Below, piece by piece: positions 47,595 to 56,915 of a stretch of DNA of 64,000 nt. The translations under genes and the position numbers were made by a program. Every line of letters begins with the position of its first letter. Position 1 is the stretch's first letter. Origin of the DNA: Sporolactobacillus sp. THM7-4 (GTDB taxonomy: Bacteria > Bacillota > Bacilli > Bacillales > Sporolactobacillaceae); NCBI RefSeq assembly GCF_004153165.1, contig NZ_SEMD01000012.1, forward strand, positions 22,322-86,321, read 5' to 3'. A model generated the notes under the pieces. The model made no database searches. It saw nothing but the letters and a program-made list of their open reading frames with translations, and had not been told where the DNA came from.

Positions 47595-47608
47595 TGATAA
47601 CGCTTACA
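47595..47608. promoter_or_regulatory. CcpA cre site between the thiolase gene and scoA
   Basis: TGATAACGCTTACA is a full match to the cre consensus TGWNANCGNTNWCA. It lies just past the thiolase stop and upstream of scoA. On the gene strand, TTGTAT-N16-TACCAT downstream could be the scoA promoter. Carbon catabolite control of scoAB-atoE is inferred. Confidence 0.7.
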
Positions 47609-47617
47609 TTCTTATCA

Positions 47618-48796
47618 TTATTTTCTTTCGATGATCAGTGCTGTGCCCTGTCCTCCGCCAATGCATAAGGATGCCAGCCCTTTTTGTGCGTTCGTCCGCT
47701 TCATTGCATAAAGAAGGGTCACTAATATCCGAGCCCCGGATGCGCCAACCGGATGGCCAAGAGCAATCGCTCCTCCGTTGATATTGACTTTGTTACGGTC
47801 TACATTCAGATCATCTAAAACAGCTAAAGATTGAGCGGCAAAGGCTTCGTTTATTTCAAAAAGATCGATAGCATCAAGAGTCAGTCCTGCTCTGGCCAAA
47901 GCTTTCCGTGAGGCCGGAACCGGACCGTAACCCATGATCGCCGGGTCAACGGCCGCGTCGGCATAAGAACGGATTGAGGCCAGAATCTCAAGATCCAGTG
48001 CCTCAGCTTTTTCACGTGACATCAGGACCAGGATCGCGGCCCCATCGTTAATACCGGATGAATTTCCAGCTGTCACGGTTCCATTTTCTTTAAATACCGG
48101 CCTCAGTTTAGCTAATTGCTCAAGAGTCATACCATGGCGCGGATGCTCATCCCGGGTCACTACGGTCTGCTTTCTTTTGATTGTGCACGTTATGGGAACG
48201 ATCTCCGCTTCAAAATAACCGGCAAGCTGCGCTTTTTCGGCTTTTTGCTGACTATTGAGCGCAAACTCATCCTGCCGTTCGCGGCTGATCTGCCATCGAT
48301 CCGCAATATTCTCTGCGGTGACTCCCATATGGTATTGATTGAAAACATCAATAAGGGCATCTTTAAGCATTGAATCAATGATTTTTGAGTCTCCCATCTT
48401 CTTTCCCCACCGGTAGTTGTCCATCAGGTGCGGAGCCCGGCTCATATTTTCGACACCGCCGGCGAGAATCACTTCAGCATCGCCAAGCGCAATCATTTGC
48501 GCCCCGGCGATCACCGACCGAAGACCCGATCCGCAGACCATATTGAGGGTCAGTGCCGGGACGGTTTCCGGAATTCCTGCATAAATACCGATCTGACGGG
48601 CGACATTCTGCCCCAACCCTGCGGAGAGAATATTTCCGATGATGATTTCATCAATTAAGTCCGGTGAAATCATGGCTCTCCTGATCGCTTCTTTTGCCGC
48701 GGCGACCCCCAGATCGACGGCTGGCACACCGGCCAGGCTGCCACCAAACGAGCCGATGGGCGTTCTCGCCGCACCAATAATAACAACCTCTTTCAT
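47618..48796 (-). CDS. Acetyl-CoA C-acetyltransferase (thiolase)
   Basis: A 392-residue biosynthetic/degradative thiolase interconverting acetoacetyl-CoA and two acetyl-CoA. The acylated Cys is in [11 protein letters not shown] (about residue 88), with [12 protein letters not shown], the His in [17 protein letters not shown] and the second Cys in [10 protein letters not shown]. It precedes scoA, scoB and atoE on the same strand, so acetoacetate taken up by AtoE would be activated by ScoAB and cleaved here. CAGGGGGAAG precedes the ATG. The 48797-49113 gap upstream shows no further gene. Confidence 0.95.
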   Translation of the reverse strand: MKEVVIIGAARTPIGSFGGSLAGVPAVDLGVAAAKEAIRRAMISPDLIDEIIIGNILSAGLGQNVARQIGIYAGIPETVPALTLNMVCGSGLRSVIAGAQMIALGDAEVILAGGVENMSRAPHLMDNYRWGKKMGDSKIIDSMLKDALIDVFNQYHMGVTAENIADRWQISRERQDEFALNSQQKAEKAQLAGYFEAEIVPITCTIKRKQTVVTRDEHPRHGMTLEQLAKLRPVFKENGTVTAGNSSGINDGAAILVLMSREKAEALDLEILASIRSYADAAVDPAIMGYGPVPASRKALARAGLTLDAIDLFEINEAFAAQSLAVLDDLNVDRNKVNINGGAIALGHPVGASGARILVTLLYAMKRTNAQKGLASLCIGGGQGTALIIERK

Positions 48797-49113
48797 GCTG
48801 CTTCCCCCTGCTTCGAAAAATGCATTTTGCCCGTATCATGACCGAATGGCGGAAAAACGGGTCAGGGCAGGCATTAACGTTGCCGCCTGACATGACCTGA
48901 GACCGTGCATTTTTCCATCACTATTGAGTCCCCCCTTTGCCTGCTTTCTGGAGAATGCCCGCCGAATGGATAATCAGTCATAATTGGACGGTTTATTTTA
49001 TTTTTGGGATGAGGCGAATATGATTCATTTTATTTTTAAAAAGGGGGAGAGCCCACATTTTAACGAAAAGATTCCATTTGTATTGTTTTTGTTGGCTTTA
49101 TCGATTTTCACCA

Positions 49114-49875
49114 TCAATGTTTGTTTAATACATCATTACCGCCTGTGACAGAAATGACAGACCCTGTTATGAAATCGGAATCTTCATGGCAAAGGAAAGA
49201 AATGACACGAGCTATGTCTTCTCCGGTACCCGTTCTTCCAACTGGATTATTAGGGTCGCTTTTCCCTCGAACGTCTTCAATATTCATTTCTTTATACTTG
49301 CATTGAATGTCTCCTGGACAAACCATATTGACTGTGATTCCATTTTCAGCTTCTTCGATAGCAAGCGTTTTCGTTAAAGAAGCGGCTCCGGATTTTGCTG
49401 CAGCATAAGCAGAACGAAATTTCCATGCCGGCGCTGTTTCCACTCTGTCAAATCCAATGGTAATCATTCGTCCCCATTTATTTAAACGCATTAAGGGAAG
49501 GACTTCTTTTGATAAATAAAAGACGCTGTTCAGATTCCCATTAATTATTGAATTCCACTCATCAAATGTGTAGTCACTCATCTTTTTCTTTTCCCTTATA
49601 TAAGGCCCGGCATTGTGAACGAGGATATCAATTCTGCCCATTACTGAATAAGTATGATTAACGAGCTTCTTAATATCTTTTAAAAGGTTGATATCTGCCT
49701 GAACAGCAACAGACCGTACCCCATAGGTTTCAGAAATATAATGAGAAGTTTCCTTTGCCGCTTCTGAACTGTGAACATAGTTCAACACAATATCTATTCC
49801 ATTTTTGGCTAATTCTATCGCAGTACGTTTTCCTAATCCAGTTGCACTCCCGGTTATTAAAGCCACTTTTTTCAA
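49114..49875 (-). CDS. Short-chain dehydrogenase/reductase, possible pterin reductase
   Basis: A 253-residue SDR with the NADP loop TGSATGLGKRTA, the NAG motif in LVHNAGPYI, and YAAAKSGAASLTKTLA containing the catalytic Tyr and Lys. The position usually holding the catalytic Ser reads IGFDRVET, with Asp, as in pteridine reductases PTR1 and FolM. It lies directly downstream of folE on the same strand, which fits a role in reducing a pterin such as dihydromonapterin or dihydrobiopterin. A FabG-like keto-reductase is the main alternative. TTG 49875 is chosen for its AGGGTGA upstream; GTG 49884 is also in frame. Confidence 0.75.
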   Translation of the reverse strand: MKKVALITGSATGLGKRTAIELAKNGIDIVLNYVHSSEAAKETSHYISETYGVRSVAVQADINLLKDIKKLVNHTYSVMGRIDILVHNAGPYIREKKKMSDYTFDEWNSIINGNLNSVFYLSKEVLPLMRLNKWGRMITIGFDRVETAPAWKFRSAYAAAKSGAASLTKTLAIEEAENGITVNMVCPGDIQCKYKEMNIEDVRGKSDPNNPVGRTGTGEDIARVISFLCHEDSDFITGSVISVTGGNDVLNKH

Positions 49876-49952
49876 AATAATCACCCTGCAGTTTTAAGAT
49901 CTCTAAAGATCCCCCGCTGATTTTTAAATCAAATGACGGTCAGACAGTAGAC

Positions 49953-50615
49953 TTATTTATTTAGTAATGATATAAACTCAGCTCTTGCATCCGGCTTATC
50001 CGCAAAAATACCCCGAACAGAAGAAGTGGTAGTGGATGCACGTGATTTTTTAATGCCTCTTCCGCACATGCACATATGCCTGGCTTCAATAACAACCATT
50101 GTCCCTTTTGGCTCAAGAACTTTTTCAATAGCTTCAGAGATTTGCGTTGTCAACCGTTCCTGAACCTGAAACCTTCTCGCGTATCCCTCAACCATTCGAG
50201 CAACTTTAGAAAGCCCGGTAACCTTCAGATTGGGAATATACCCAACATGAGCCACCCCAAAAAAGGGGGCAAAGTGATGTTCACACATCGAATAAAATTC
50301 AATATCCTTCACCAGAACTAATTCCTGGTGATCAATATCAAATGTTTTTTCCAGATAGAGGCTGGGATCTTCACGGTACCCTTCGGTGTATTCAAGAAAT
50401 GCTTTAAGTACTCGATAGGGTGTATCTTGAAGACCATCCCTGTCAGGATTATCCCCACATAGATCAATCAGATCTTTAAAAGCCTTCATAACATGTTGAG
50501 CCTGATGAATTTTTTTATTCAACTTCATAGGACTATCAAATGTCTCGGGAAAATTTTCAGTGATTAGCGTATGCTCTTTTCCCATCATTATGCTGGATTC
50601 TCTGGTTGTATTCAA
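49953..50615 (-). CDS. folE: GTP cyclohydrolase I FolE
   Basis: A 220-residue FolE1 enzyme making dihydroneopterin triphosphate from GTP. The zinc ligands are visible in [13 protein letters not shown] (Cys and His) and HMCMCGRGI (Cys). Other family blocks are [14 protein letters not shown] and [22 protein letters not shown]. The start is TTG 50615 with GGAGGGTGAG about 6 bases upstream. It lies between a SufR-like regulator and an SDR gene on the same strand, not in the usual folate or mtrA context, so it may serve a dedicated pterin pathway. Confidence 0.95.
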   Translation of the reverse strand: MNTTRESSIMMGKEHTLITENFPETFDSPMKLNKKIHQAQHVMKAFKDLIDLCGDNPDRDGLQDTPYRVLKAFLEYTEGYREDPSLYLEKTFDIDHQELVLVKDIEFYSMCEHHFAPFFGVAHVGYIPNLKVTGLSKVARMVEGYARRFQVQERLTTQISEAIEKVLEPKGTMVVIEARHMCMCGRGIKKSRASTTTSSVRGIFADKPDARAEFISLLNK

Positions 50616-50667
50616 TATTTCTCACCCTCCATTAATTAGAAGTAGTGCTTTTTTTTACTTAAAGTCT

Positions 50668-51345
50668 CTATTCCTCAAGAGTAAAAGGGTACAAATCTGC
50701 ATCCACAGGTTGATCCAGTGATATGCGAAAAACGCATCGTCCATTGCCATTTTGAAATCGTTCTGTTCTTTCTACTTTGTACCCTAGTAATCGAGTAAGG
50801 GTAGAGACTGTGACACTACATAGTGCGGGCCGTTTCATTGCAACATTTAAAAATGGGCAGTTATGTTCAATTAAACAAATTGCATTCTCTGTCTCTTCGA
50901 TTTCCATAAACGCATCATCCTGGAGATAAAGCCCTTTCAGTTCATTGACACGTTCGTTGACATCTAAACCTTGCAATTGAGGTTCCCATTTTCTGATGCG
51001 CGTTTTTGTCATAGTTTCTAAAATCTTTAATAAAGCATCCTGGCCAAGGTTATCTGCCACTGTATCAATAATTTCCATTGTTAATTGATCATAATTTTTA
51101 GGAAAAAGGTGTTCACCTTCAAGTGTTAAATAGTACTGTTTGGCCGGTCTTCCACCTGAAGAGTCTTTACTCTTTTTGCTTTTCCTTTCTACAAAACCCT
51201 GTTGCCTTAATTGAAGAAGATGCTGCCTCAGAGCCTCACCGGTCAAGTCTAATTTTGACTGAAGCATGGCAATAGAGGCCGAACCGACTTCCTTTAACAC
51301 CTTGAGTATTTCGCGTTTCGTTTCTGAGAAACTATTAATATTCAA
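50668..51345 (-). CDS. SufR-like winged-helix regulator with a Cys cluster
   Basis: A 225-residue regulator. The DNA-binding half has SKLDLTGEALRQHLLQLRQQGFVER and SGGRPAKQYYLTLEGEHLFP, the ArsR/SufR pattern. The C-terminal half holds four Cys residues in CLIEHNCPF, ALCSVTV and GRCVFRI, as in SufR-type iron-sulfur sensors. The start TTG 51345 has GGAGG 7 bases upstream. The same frame stays open to 51567 and would add a hydrophobic segment, which is judged non-coding or a remnant. It precedes folE and the SDR gene and probably controls them; the signal could be iron-sulfur status or redox stress. Confidence 0.78.
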   Translation of the reverse strand: MNINSFSETKREILKVLKEVGSASIAMLQSKLDLTGEALRQHLLQLRQQGFVERKSKKSKDSSGGRPAKQYYLTLEGEHLFPKNYDQLTMEIIDTVADNLGQDALLKILETMTKTRIRKWEPQLQGLDVNERVNELKGLYLQDDAFMEIEETENAICLIEHNCPFLNVAMKRPALCSVTVSTLTRLLGYKVERTERFQNGNGRCVFRISLDQPVDADLYPFTLEE

Positions 51346-51634
51346 TGTTTGCCTCCTTCCGGAACATGAAGCAATAACGATAATCGGTAAAACAGGGAAA
51401 ATGGCACAACGAAACCATAGATTAGGGCACAGCCGTTGGCCATTCGTTTTTCCTGAAAGACGAACGGCCAGGAATAACCCGAAAGTAGCCAAAATGGCAA
51501 ACAAAATCAGTGAAGTAATCCCTATCTGACTTTTTTCCAAAAATATGAATTTTTTTAGCACTTTCATTATATGCCCATAATTTTAGTTTTGCAACTTTAT
51601 TATTGAAAAACTTGTAAAATATGCAATTATAAAA

Positions 51635-51672
51635 GGGGTAGCGTCAGGAAAATGCGGATTTACAACGTTAAG
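51635..51672. repeat. Tn1546-type terminal inverted repeat (left end)
   Basis: A 38-bp block beginning GGGGTAGCGTCAG and ending GTTAAG matches the Tn1546 terminal repeat as remembered, with one or two differences near its inner end. The GGGG end faces left, so the element extends to the right. No copy of the opposite end was found in the window. Confidence 0.8.
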
Positions 51673-51686
51673 GAAACCAAAATATA

Positions 51687-51731
51687 AAAAGTCTAATTTC
51701 TCGGTGTTATAAGTGAAAAATTAGGCTTTAG
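51687..51731. terminator. Terminator-like hairpin inside the left transposon end
   Basis: AAAAGTCTAATTTC pairs with GAAAAATTAGGCTTT. The gene-ward partner is the truncated DUF421 gene. A closely similar hairpin, with the same AATATAAAAAG lead, occurs at 59347-59392. Confidence 0.55.
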
Positions 51732-51813
51732 TTACTTCATTAAAGCGCCTGATTGTTGAAGACTAAAGTTTATATTCACCAAGAAAATTGATGTGCTCTT
51801 ATCCTAACAAATT

Positions 51814-52383
51814 TTATTTAGGACTTACATGTATGCCTTCACTCTCTCGCCAATCTGCGTAAAGTATACGCTTTACATTATCATATCCATTGGTAGTTAA
51901 TTGGTTATCTAACCACTGTTGATCAAATCCGAGTTCATGTAAATTATCCCATAAAATTTCCCCATCTATAATTAACGATGTTGGGAGGTCTACTGGACTT
52001 TCTGGAAGATTGAGATCTGGTTTTTGATACTTGGATTTTAATAATAAACTTATTTGCCCATTAGCTTCCAATATACCGTATTTGACTTCGCGAACTGAAA
52101 AGACATTATTTTGACGGAGTATACTCAATACTTGATTTACATCCAATTTGTTCTTTGTAAGTAACTTTCTGTCCATAACACCATCTCGAATGATGATGTT
52201 AGGATTGCCTAATAAGAGAGAACGTGTCGATTTATTTTTTAGAGTCATAAACTCTATTCCCAACATAAGAAACGTCCACAATCCGATGGCATATAAAAAA
52301 TGAAAAATCCCTACCTTATCTTCATAAATGTTATTTCCTAAAAAATCTCCAAGTACTAACACAAAAACTAAGTGAAACGGGGT
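51814..52383 (-). pseudogene. DUF421 (YetF-like) membrane protein, 5' truncated
   Basis: The frame is open from 52383 and begins PFHLVFVLVLGDFLGNNIYE, which matches the family in mid-helix rather than at an N-terminus. The first transmembrane helix and the natural start are missing. One further helix (FLYAIGLWTFLMLGIEF) and the full C-terminal DUF421 domain follow, ending GIHVSPK. A GTG at 52362 could serve as a start, so a short product is possible. The break lies 47 bases from the ISL3 element, whose other side does not carry the missing part. DUF421 genes belong to spoVA2mob-type operons. Confidence 0.75.
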
Positions 52384-52430
52384 TTAACTGATAGATGGAT
52401 GTTCTGCCTGTTATGATAATGATAAAAAAT

Positions 52431-53803
52431 GGCTCTATTATATTTGTTGGGGTGTGAATAAAATTCAGACATAAAAATACACGTAAACTCCTAAATCCTT
52501 TACACTTGAATTGTCGAGAAACAAATGAAGGATAGGAGTTACGTGTACATGAATTTTAACATTATTTTGCCTGGATTAGAAGACGCAATCATTACTAAAG
52601 CCGAAGAGATTAAAGGAACTTATCGCGTTCACATCAAGTTACCACAAAGAGTACAGCAGTGTCCGGAATGTGGCAATCCGACCAACCTTGTTCATGACTA
52701 TCGAATACAGAGGATCCAACATCTTAAAATGTTTGAGCGAGACACATACCTGTTTTATCACAAACGACGATATAGATGTCTGTGTGGCAAGCGTTTTCCT
52801 GAAAAAAACAAGGTGGTTGAGCGCTATCAAAGACACACAATAGAGTGGAACCAAGCACTGGGTATAAGAGTTATTCAGGGCAAGAATTTTAAAGATACCG
52901 CAGCCCAATTCAGGACATCCCAAGCAACCGCTATTCGTCGATTTGATCACATATCCTCTGGATATCTAAAAGAAGTAAAAGAACTCCCCAAAGTCATCGC
53001 CATTGATGAATATAAAGGCGATACCAATGAGGGCAAGTTTCAAGTGATTATCGCTAATGCTCAAACAGGAGAACCGTTAGACATCCTACCAAACAGATCC
53101 GTTGAAACCGTAAAAAATTATTTACGCCAGAAGGGATCTCATGTTGAAATGGTCGTTATGGATATGAGCTATAGCTTTAAGTCGGCGGTGAAGCAGGCAC
53201 TGGGTAAACCCATCATTATTGCTGACCGATTTCACTTTTGTCGCTATATTTATTGGGCATTAGACCGTGTAAGGCGACGTGTCCAGAAGGAATTCAATGA
53301 ATACGATCGCAAAAAGTGTAAAATCATGAGGCATGTTTTCTATAAACCTCAAGACAAATTATCAAAAAAGCAAAGCTGGTATCTAGAAAGATATCTTAAA
53401 CAATCAGAGGAATTAAAGTGTGCTTATCAATTAAAGGAGTCTTTCCGCATATGGTTTGAAACATCAAAGAAAAACGGTGCTCTAATGACCGAGGTTAAGG
53501 AAGGGTTAAAAACCTTTTATAATCAGGTAATTGAGTCAGGAATAAAAGAATTTATTCAAGCTATAAAAACCCTGAAGAATTGGCAAATTGAAATTTTAAA
53601 TAGCTTTGCGTTTGGATATACCAACGGATTCGTTGAGGGGCTTAATAACCAAACCAAGGTCATTAAACGAAATGCTTTTGGTTTCAAACGTTATGACCGC
53701 TTGCGTTTGCGTGTTTTATTACATCATCAATTTAAGGTTAAAGGAATTCCGGTAATTTAGGGGTAGGAGCGAGAGCTCATACCCCAACATTTGACGTAGA
53801 ACC
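52431..53803 (+). mobile_element. ISL3 family insertion sequence, complete
   Basis: The element is 1373 bp. The left end begins GGCTCTATTATATTTGTTGG; the right end, read inward, begins GGTTCTACGTCAAATGTTGG. The ends share GG-TCTA and TTGGGG-TG at matching positions. Both sides are flanked by the 8-bp direct repeat TAAAAAAT (52423-52430 and 53804-53811), the target duplication length of ISL3. One transposase gene fills the inside. Intact ends and frame suggest a recent insertion. Confidence 0.92.
52549..53760 (+). CDS. ISL3 family transposase
   Basis: A 403-residue DDE transposase. The N-terminal zinc-finger-like region has CPECGNPTNLVHDY and CLCGKRFPEK. The catalytic domain shows IAIDEYKG (first Asp), VVMDMSYSFK (second Asp) and the C-terminal FAFGYTNGFVEGLNNQTKVIKR with the Glu. 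ATG 52549 (MNFNIILPGLEDAI) fits family N-termini better than the upstream ATG 52525 and has AAGGATAGGAG upstream. The frame is intact, so the element may be active. Confidence 0.92.
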   Translation: MNFNIILPGLEDAIITKAEEIKGTYRVHIKLPQRVQQCPECGNPTNLVHDYRIQRIQHLKMFERDTYLFYHKRRYRCLCGKRFPEKNKVVERYQRHTIEWNQALGIRVIQGKNFKDTAAQFRTSQATAIRRFDHISSGYLKEVKELPKVIAIDEYKGDTNEGKFQVIIANAQTGEPLDILPNRSVETVKNYLRQKGSHVEMVVMDMSYSFKSAVKQALGKPIIIADRFHFCRYIYWALDRVRRRVQKEFNEYDRKKCKIMRHVFYKPQDKLSKKQSWYLERYLKQSEELKCAYQLKESFRIWFETSKKNGALMTEVKEGLKTFYNQVIESGIKEFIQAIKTLKNWQIEILNSFAFGYTNGFVEGLNNQTKVIKRNAFGFKRYDRLRLRVLLHHQFKVKGIPVI

Positions 53804-53990
53804 TAAAAAATAAAGTTGCAAAACCTACTATGATTTTGATTGTCAGTAAACCCAAAAAAACTTCACCCAAAATTTATTCCTCCATTTTATATTTCACTCG
53901 ATTTCAAAAATCCTCATGTTTTAAAATATTTATATTACAACATGTAAGCTAATTAAAATCAGAAAGATAAATAATACCGGTTTTTTCAAC

Positions 53991-55484
53991 TTATAATAAT
54001 GGAGAAAGCACGCGAGCACCCTGTTCAACAATGCGCTCGGTCAAGGATCGTTGCACCAAGTCTTCAATTCTTAATGGTACAGAATCAGTAAGATCCCTCT
54101 CGAACTGCTCTGTGAGTTCCCTTGCCACATCAGCACTGTACACGACTTGACACACCTCATAATTCAGGCGAAAACTTCTCATATCATAGTTTGCTGAGCC
54201 TACGGCAGCAATCTCCTCATCGATGGTCAACACCTTCGCATGTATCATTCCTTTGTCGTACTGGTAGATTTGAACTCCAGCTTCTATAAGTTCTCCGTAA
54301 TAAGTACGGCTTGCAAGACCCACGATTTTTTGATTATTGTGGCGAGGAACCAGCAATCTTACACGGACACCACGAGTTACTGCTGTCTTTAATGCCATGA
54401 TAATATCCGTTTCTGGTACAAAATAGGGTGTTGTTAAATCAATAGTCTTGGTCGCCTGTGTTATACATATAAAGTAAGCTTGCCGAATGACTGGGGTAGG
54501 AATTCCAGGGTTTCCTTCCAACGTATGGATATACGCTTTATGCAATGTCCTAGTTTTTCCGGATATGTCCATTTCTTTATCATCAAGGGTGCTCAACTCT
54601 GATCCCAATTCGGCTGACCATTTGGAATGATCTGCTCTGCCGATTGAATTGATTTTCGTTACCTCTGATTTTGTTTTCAAATTTGTTTTTGATTTTATCC
54701 TTTCCGGCACAGCGATTTCCCAATGAACATCAAAAACAGTCTGCAAGTCGCCTGTTGCTTCCCCTATAATTTGCAAATGAGTGTCCCTCCAAAATCCTAC
54801 GTCTGGCTTTAATCCTGTATATTCATACCCAACGTTCATACCGCCAGTAAAGGATTCCTTTCTGTCAATCGTCACAATCTTACAATGATCCCGATAATTC
54901 CAATTGGACAAAATCCAGGGAAATCGCAGAGGAAATATTGTCCTGCATTCTATCCCTGCTTCAACCATCTGCCGGATTTTTTCACGCGGGAATTTATAAC
55001 TCCCCAAGCTATCTCTCATAAAACGAACCTGCACTCCATTTAATGCTTTTTCGATTAGCAGTTCTGTGATTCGATTACCAATTTGGTCGTTCCGATAGAT
55101 GAAATATTCCAGATCAATGGTTTCTTGGGCTTTTTGCAGGGATACAAGGAGTTGATCATATTTTGCTATCCCATTGTTAAACACTTGGACTTGGCCCATT
55201 CGAAGCCCATTCACAGTGAAATGCCGTAAAGCATTGGCAATTACCGATGCTGAAGCACCGAATGTCTCAGGTAATTTGTTAGATTCATTTTTAGAACAGG
55301 TCAATCTTTTTCGATGAATAAACTTAGGGTTTGATATGCTAAGATATAGCCAGAAACCAATGACAGGTAAAAAAAGGACGATTATTATCCAATTCAAAGC
55401 CTTGGCAGGCCGACGAACTTCCCAAATTGCTATGAATAAGATAAAGAACGTATTTAACAGGTATAGATAAAAAATCCACTCCAA
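53991..55484 (-). CDS. cls: Cardiolipin synthase
   Basis: A 497-residue phospholipase D superfamily enzyme with two N-terminal transmembrane helices and two HKD motifs: HCKIVTIDRKESFTGG and HAKVLTIDEEIAAVGSANYD. It condenses two phosphatidylglycerol molecules into cardiolipin at the membrane. The start is TTG 55484 with AGAAGGAGGG about 7 bases upstream. It lies inside the Tn1546-like remnant; cardiolipin synthase genes are known passengers of the spore heat-resistance transposons. It is the longest intact passenger gene here. The 55485-55836 stretch upstream is AT-rich and holds nothing recognised. Confidence 0.92.
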   Translation of the reverse strand: MEWIFYLYLLNTFFILFIAIWEVRRPAKALNWIIIVLFLPVIGFWLYLSISNPKFIHRKRLTCSKNESNKLPETFGASASVIANALRHFTVNGLRMGQVQVFNNGIAKYDQLLVSLQKAQETIDLEYFIYRNDQIGNRITELLIEKALNGVQVRFMRDSLGSYKFPREKIRQMVEAGIECRTIFPLRFPWILSNWNYRDHCKIVTIDRKESFTGGMNVGYEYTGLKPDVGFWRDTHLQIIGEATGDLQTVFDVHWEIAVPERIKSKTNLKTKSEVTKINSIGRADHSKWSAELGSELSTLDDKEMDISGKTRTLHKAYIHTLEGNPGIPTPVIRQAYFICITQATKTIDLTTPYFVPETDIIMALKTAVTRGVRVRLLVPRHNNQKIVGLASRTYYGELIEAGVQIYQYDKGMIHAKVLTIDEEIAAVGSANYDMRSFRLNYEVCQVVYSADVARELTEQFERDLTDSVPLRIEDLVQRSLTERIVEQGARVLSPLL

Positions 55485-55836
55485 CTGGAATCCCTCCTTC
55501 TGTTACTCTTAATATGTACAAACTATGTAACCAGTATACGTATGGAATATGAAGGGATTGTCTGTTATATATTATGGACTACCTTTATAAGAACTTGTAT
55601 AAGATATTAAGAACGAAAAAAAGAGAATTAAGGTTGGGAAAGTTCTGACATCAAGAAAGGCGTAATGATCTGGGCACTGTCCTAACTAGAGACTTAGTGA
55701 TTTTGAAAATTACCATCTGGTAAATTCCTAAATATAGGTATAATTTTTTATAAATTTGGAAAATGAAAGTGGTAAATGCAATAAGAAGTAAATAAGAGAA
55801 AACATTAATTTATATTGGGAGGAAATCGTCTTAAAA

Positions 55837-55986
55837 TTAGTCGTTAACATCTTTTTTGTTAATGGTTAATGAATGATCGGTATCTCTAACAGCAGCATAA
55901 AAAAAATCTTTGATTTGAAGATATCCCTTTGCCTTTAGTTCTTCCTTTAACCACTTTTCGGAACTAATTCTTTTCTTGGAAAAATG
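55837..55986 (-). pseudogene. C-terminal remnant of a second DUF421 gene
   Basis: A 49-codon open stretch with no start encodes SEKWLKEELKAKGYLQIKDF followed by FYAAVRDTDHSLTINKKD, the end of a DUF421 C-terminal domain, and stops normally at 55837. It lies directly downstream of the YhcN/YlaJ gene on the same strand. In spoVA2mob operons that position is separated by spoVAC, spoVAD, spoVAEb and DUF1657, so a deletion appears to have fused the operon's two ends. Confidence 0.7.
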
Positions 55987-56034
55987 CTAATTTACATATG
56001 AAAGTGGAATACCGCGGATTACCCATAGCCGTTG

Positions 56035-56445
56035 TCATTGAAGGGAAAGTGCTCTTTGCTCGACCTTTTCAAGTTCCCAGAATATTTTTTTATCAGTCGA
56101 AACAAAAACTTTATAGTCGGGATATTTTTTTTCTAAGTCGGATTTTACTGACTTCTCGATACTCTTTAATCGAAATCGATCAAAATTCTCAACTTTAATC
56201 GCTGCCATAAGCTCTTTATCAGTATTCACAGCTTTTACGTCTGTAATATCTTCCTTGGCAATTATCTTTTCTTTCGCATGATTGGCAACGGATTGATCAA
56301 TTGGCTTACTTGTATGTACTTGTGAAATACCAAAAGTACTATTACCTTGAATAAATTCATTTTGATTACCATTACATCCTGATGCGAAACCAATGACCAT
56401 TATAATAAAAAGTAGGTTTTTCAATGTGGTTATTTTATCTTTCAA
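56035..56445 (-). CDS. YhcN/YlaJ family sporulation lipoprotein
   Basis: A 136-residue lipoprotein with a signal segment NLLFIIMVIGFASGC, the Cys being the lipid attachment site, followed by the YhcN/YlaJ domain (VNTDKELMAAIKVENFDRFR, SVKSDLEKKYPDYKVFVSTD). Such proteins sit in the inner spore membrane region and are found in the spoVA2mob operon. TTG 56445 is chosen because GGAGGTGA lies 7 bases before it. The last residues (RALSLQ) may be post-deletion sequence, since a DUF421 fragment follows at once. Confidence 0.82.
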   Translation of the reverse strand: MKDKITTLKNLLFIIMVIGFASGCNGNQNEFIQGNSTFGISQVHTSKPIDQSVANHAKEKIIAKEDITDVKAVNTDKELMAAIKVENFDRFRLKSIEKSVKSDLEKKYPDYKVFVSTDKKIFWELEKVEQRALSLQ

Positions 56446-56527
56446 AAAAATCACCTCCATGTTTTTCCATTATTTGAACAGCTGAAAAAAGGTTGGTTAA
56501 GAGGCCAACCTTTTTTCGCCTTACTAA

Positions 56528-56734
56528 TTACTGTTGTTTGTATTGAGGTTCTTCTTGTTCGATTTGTTGAACACGTGGTTCAATGCTGTCTACAACGGAT
56601 TGGGTTTGCTTAGCTGCATCTTGGTAAAGTTGCTTAGCTTGTTGATTATCTGTACCAAGAGCAAATGTTTCAAAACTTGCTTGAGCACTTTTCAATCCTG
56701 CTAGAGCTGTTTTAACGTCATTTATTACTGTCAT
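56528..56734 (-). CDS. DUF1657 family small protein
   Basis: A 68-residue helical protein beginning MTVINDVKTALAGLKSAQAS and rich in Gln, the standard DUF1657 form. AAGGAGG lies 8 bases before the ATG. It precedes the YhcN/YlaJ gene, the same order as in spoVA2mob operons of Bacillus spores. The molecular role is unknown. The gene is intact. A short T-rich hairpin (AAAAAGGTTGG.../CCAACCTTTTTT around 56485-56515) follows it. Confidence 0.88.
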   Translation of the reverse strand: MTVINDVKTALAGLKSAQASFETFALGTDNQQAKQLYQDAAKQTQSVVDSIEPRVQQIEQEEPQYKQQ

Positions 56735-56915
56735 GATAATTTCCTCCTTGAATTTTTTTTACTCTTTTATTTTACTTTATGGAGAATTTTTTATTCAATG
56801 ATTTTTGGGAAATTTAAATCTAAATTATTTTTGACGTATAGCTCCATTTTTTCGATAATAACCCCTTTTCCATATCCCCATCATTTCTTCTATTTCTCGT
56901 TGACAGCAATAGCTC

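Noticed and set aside
51346-51567. In-frame N-terminal extension of the SufR-like regulator with a hydrophobic segment
   Set aside because: TTG 51345 has a well-placed GGAGG and gives a family-like N-terminus; the extension is poor in coding character, though a fused membrane anchor cannot be fully excluded.
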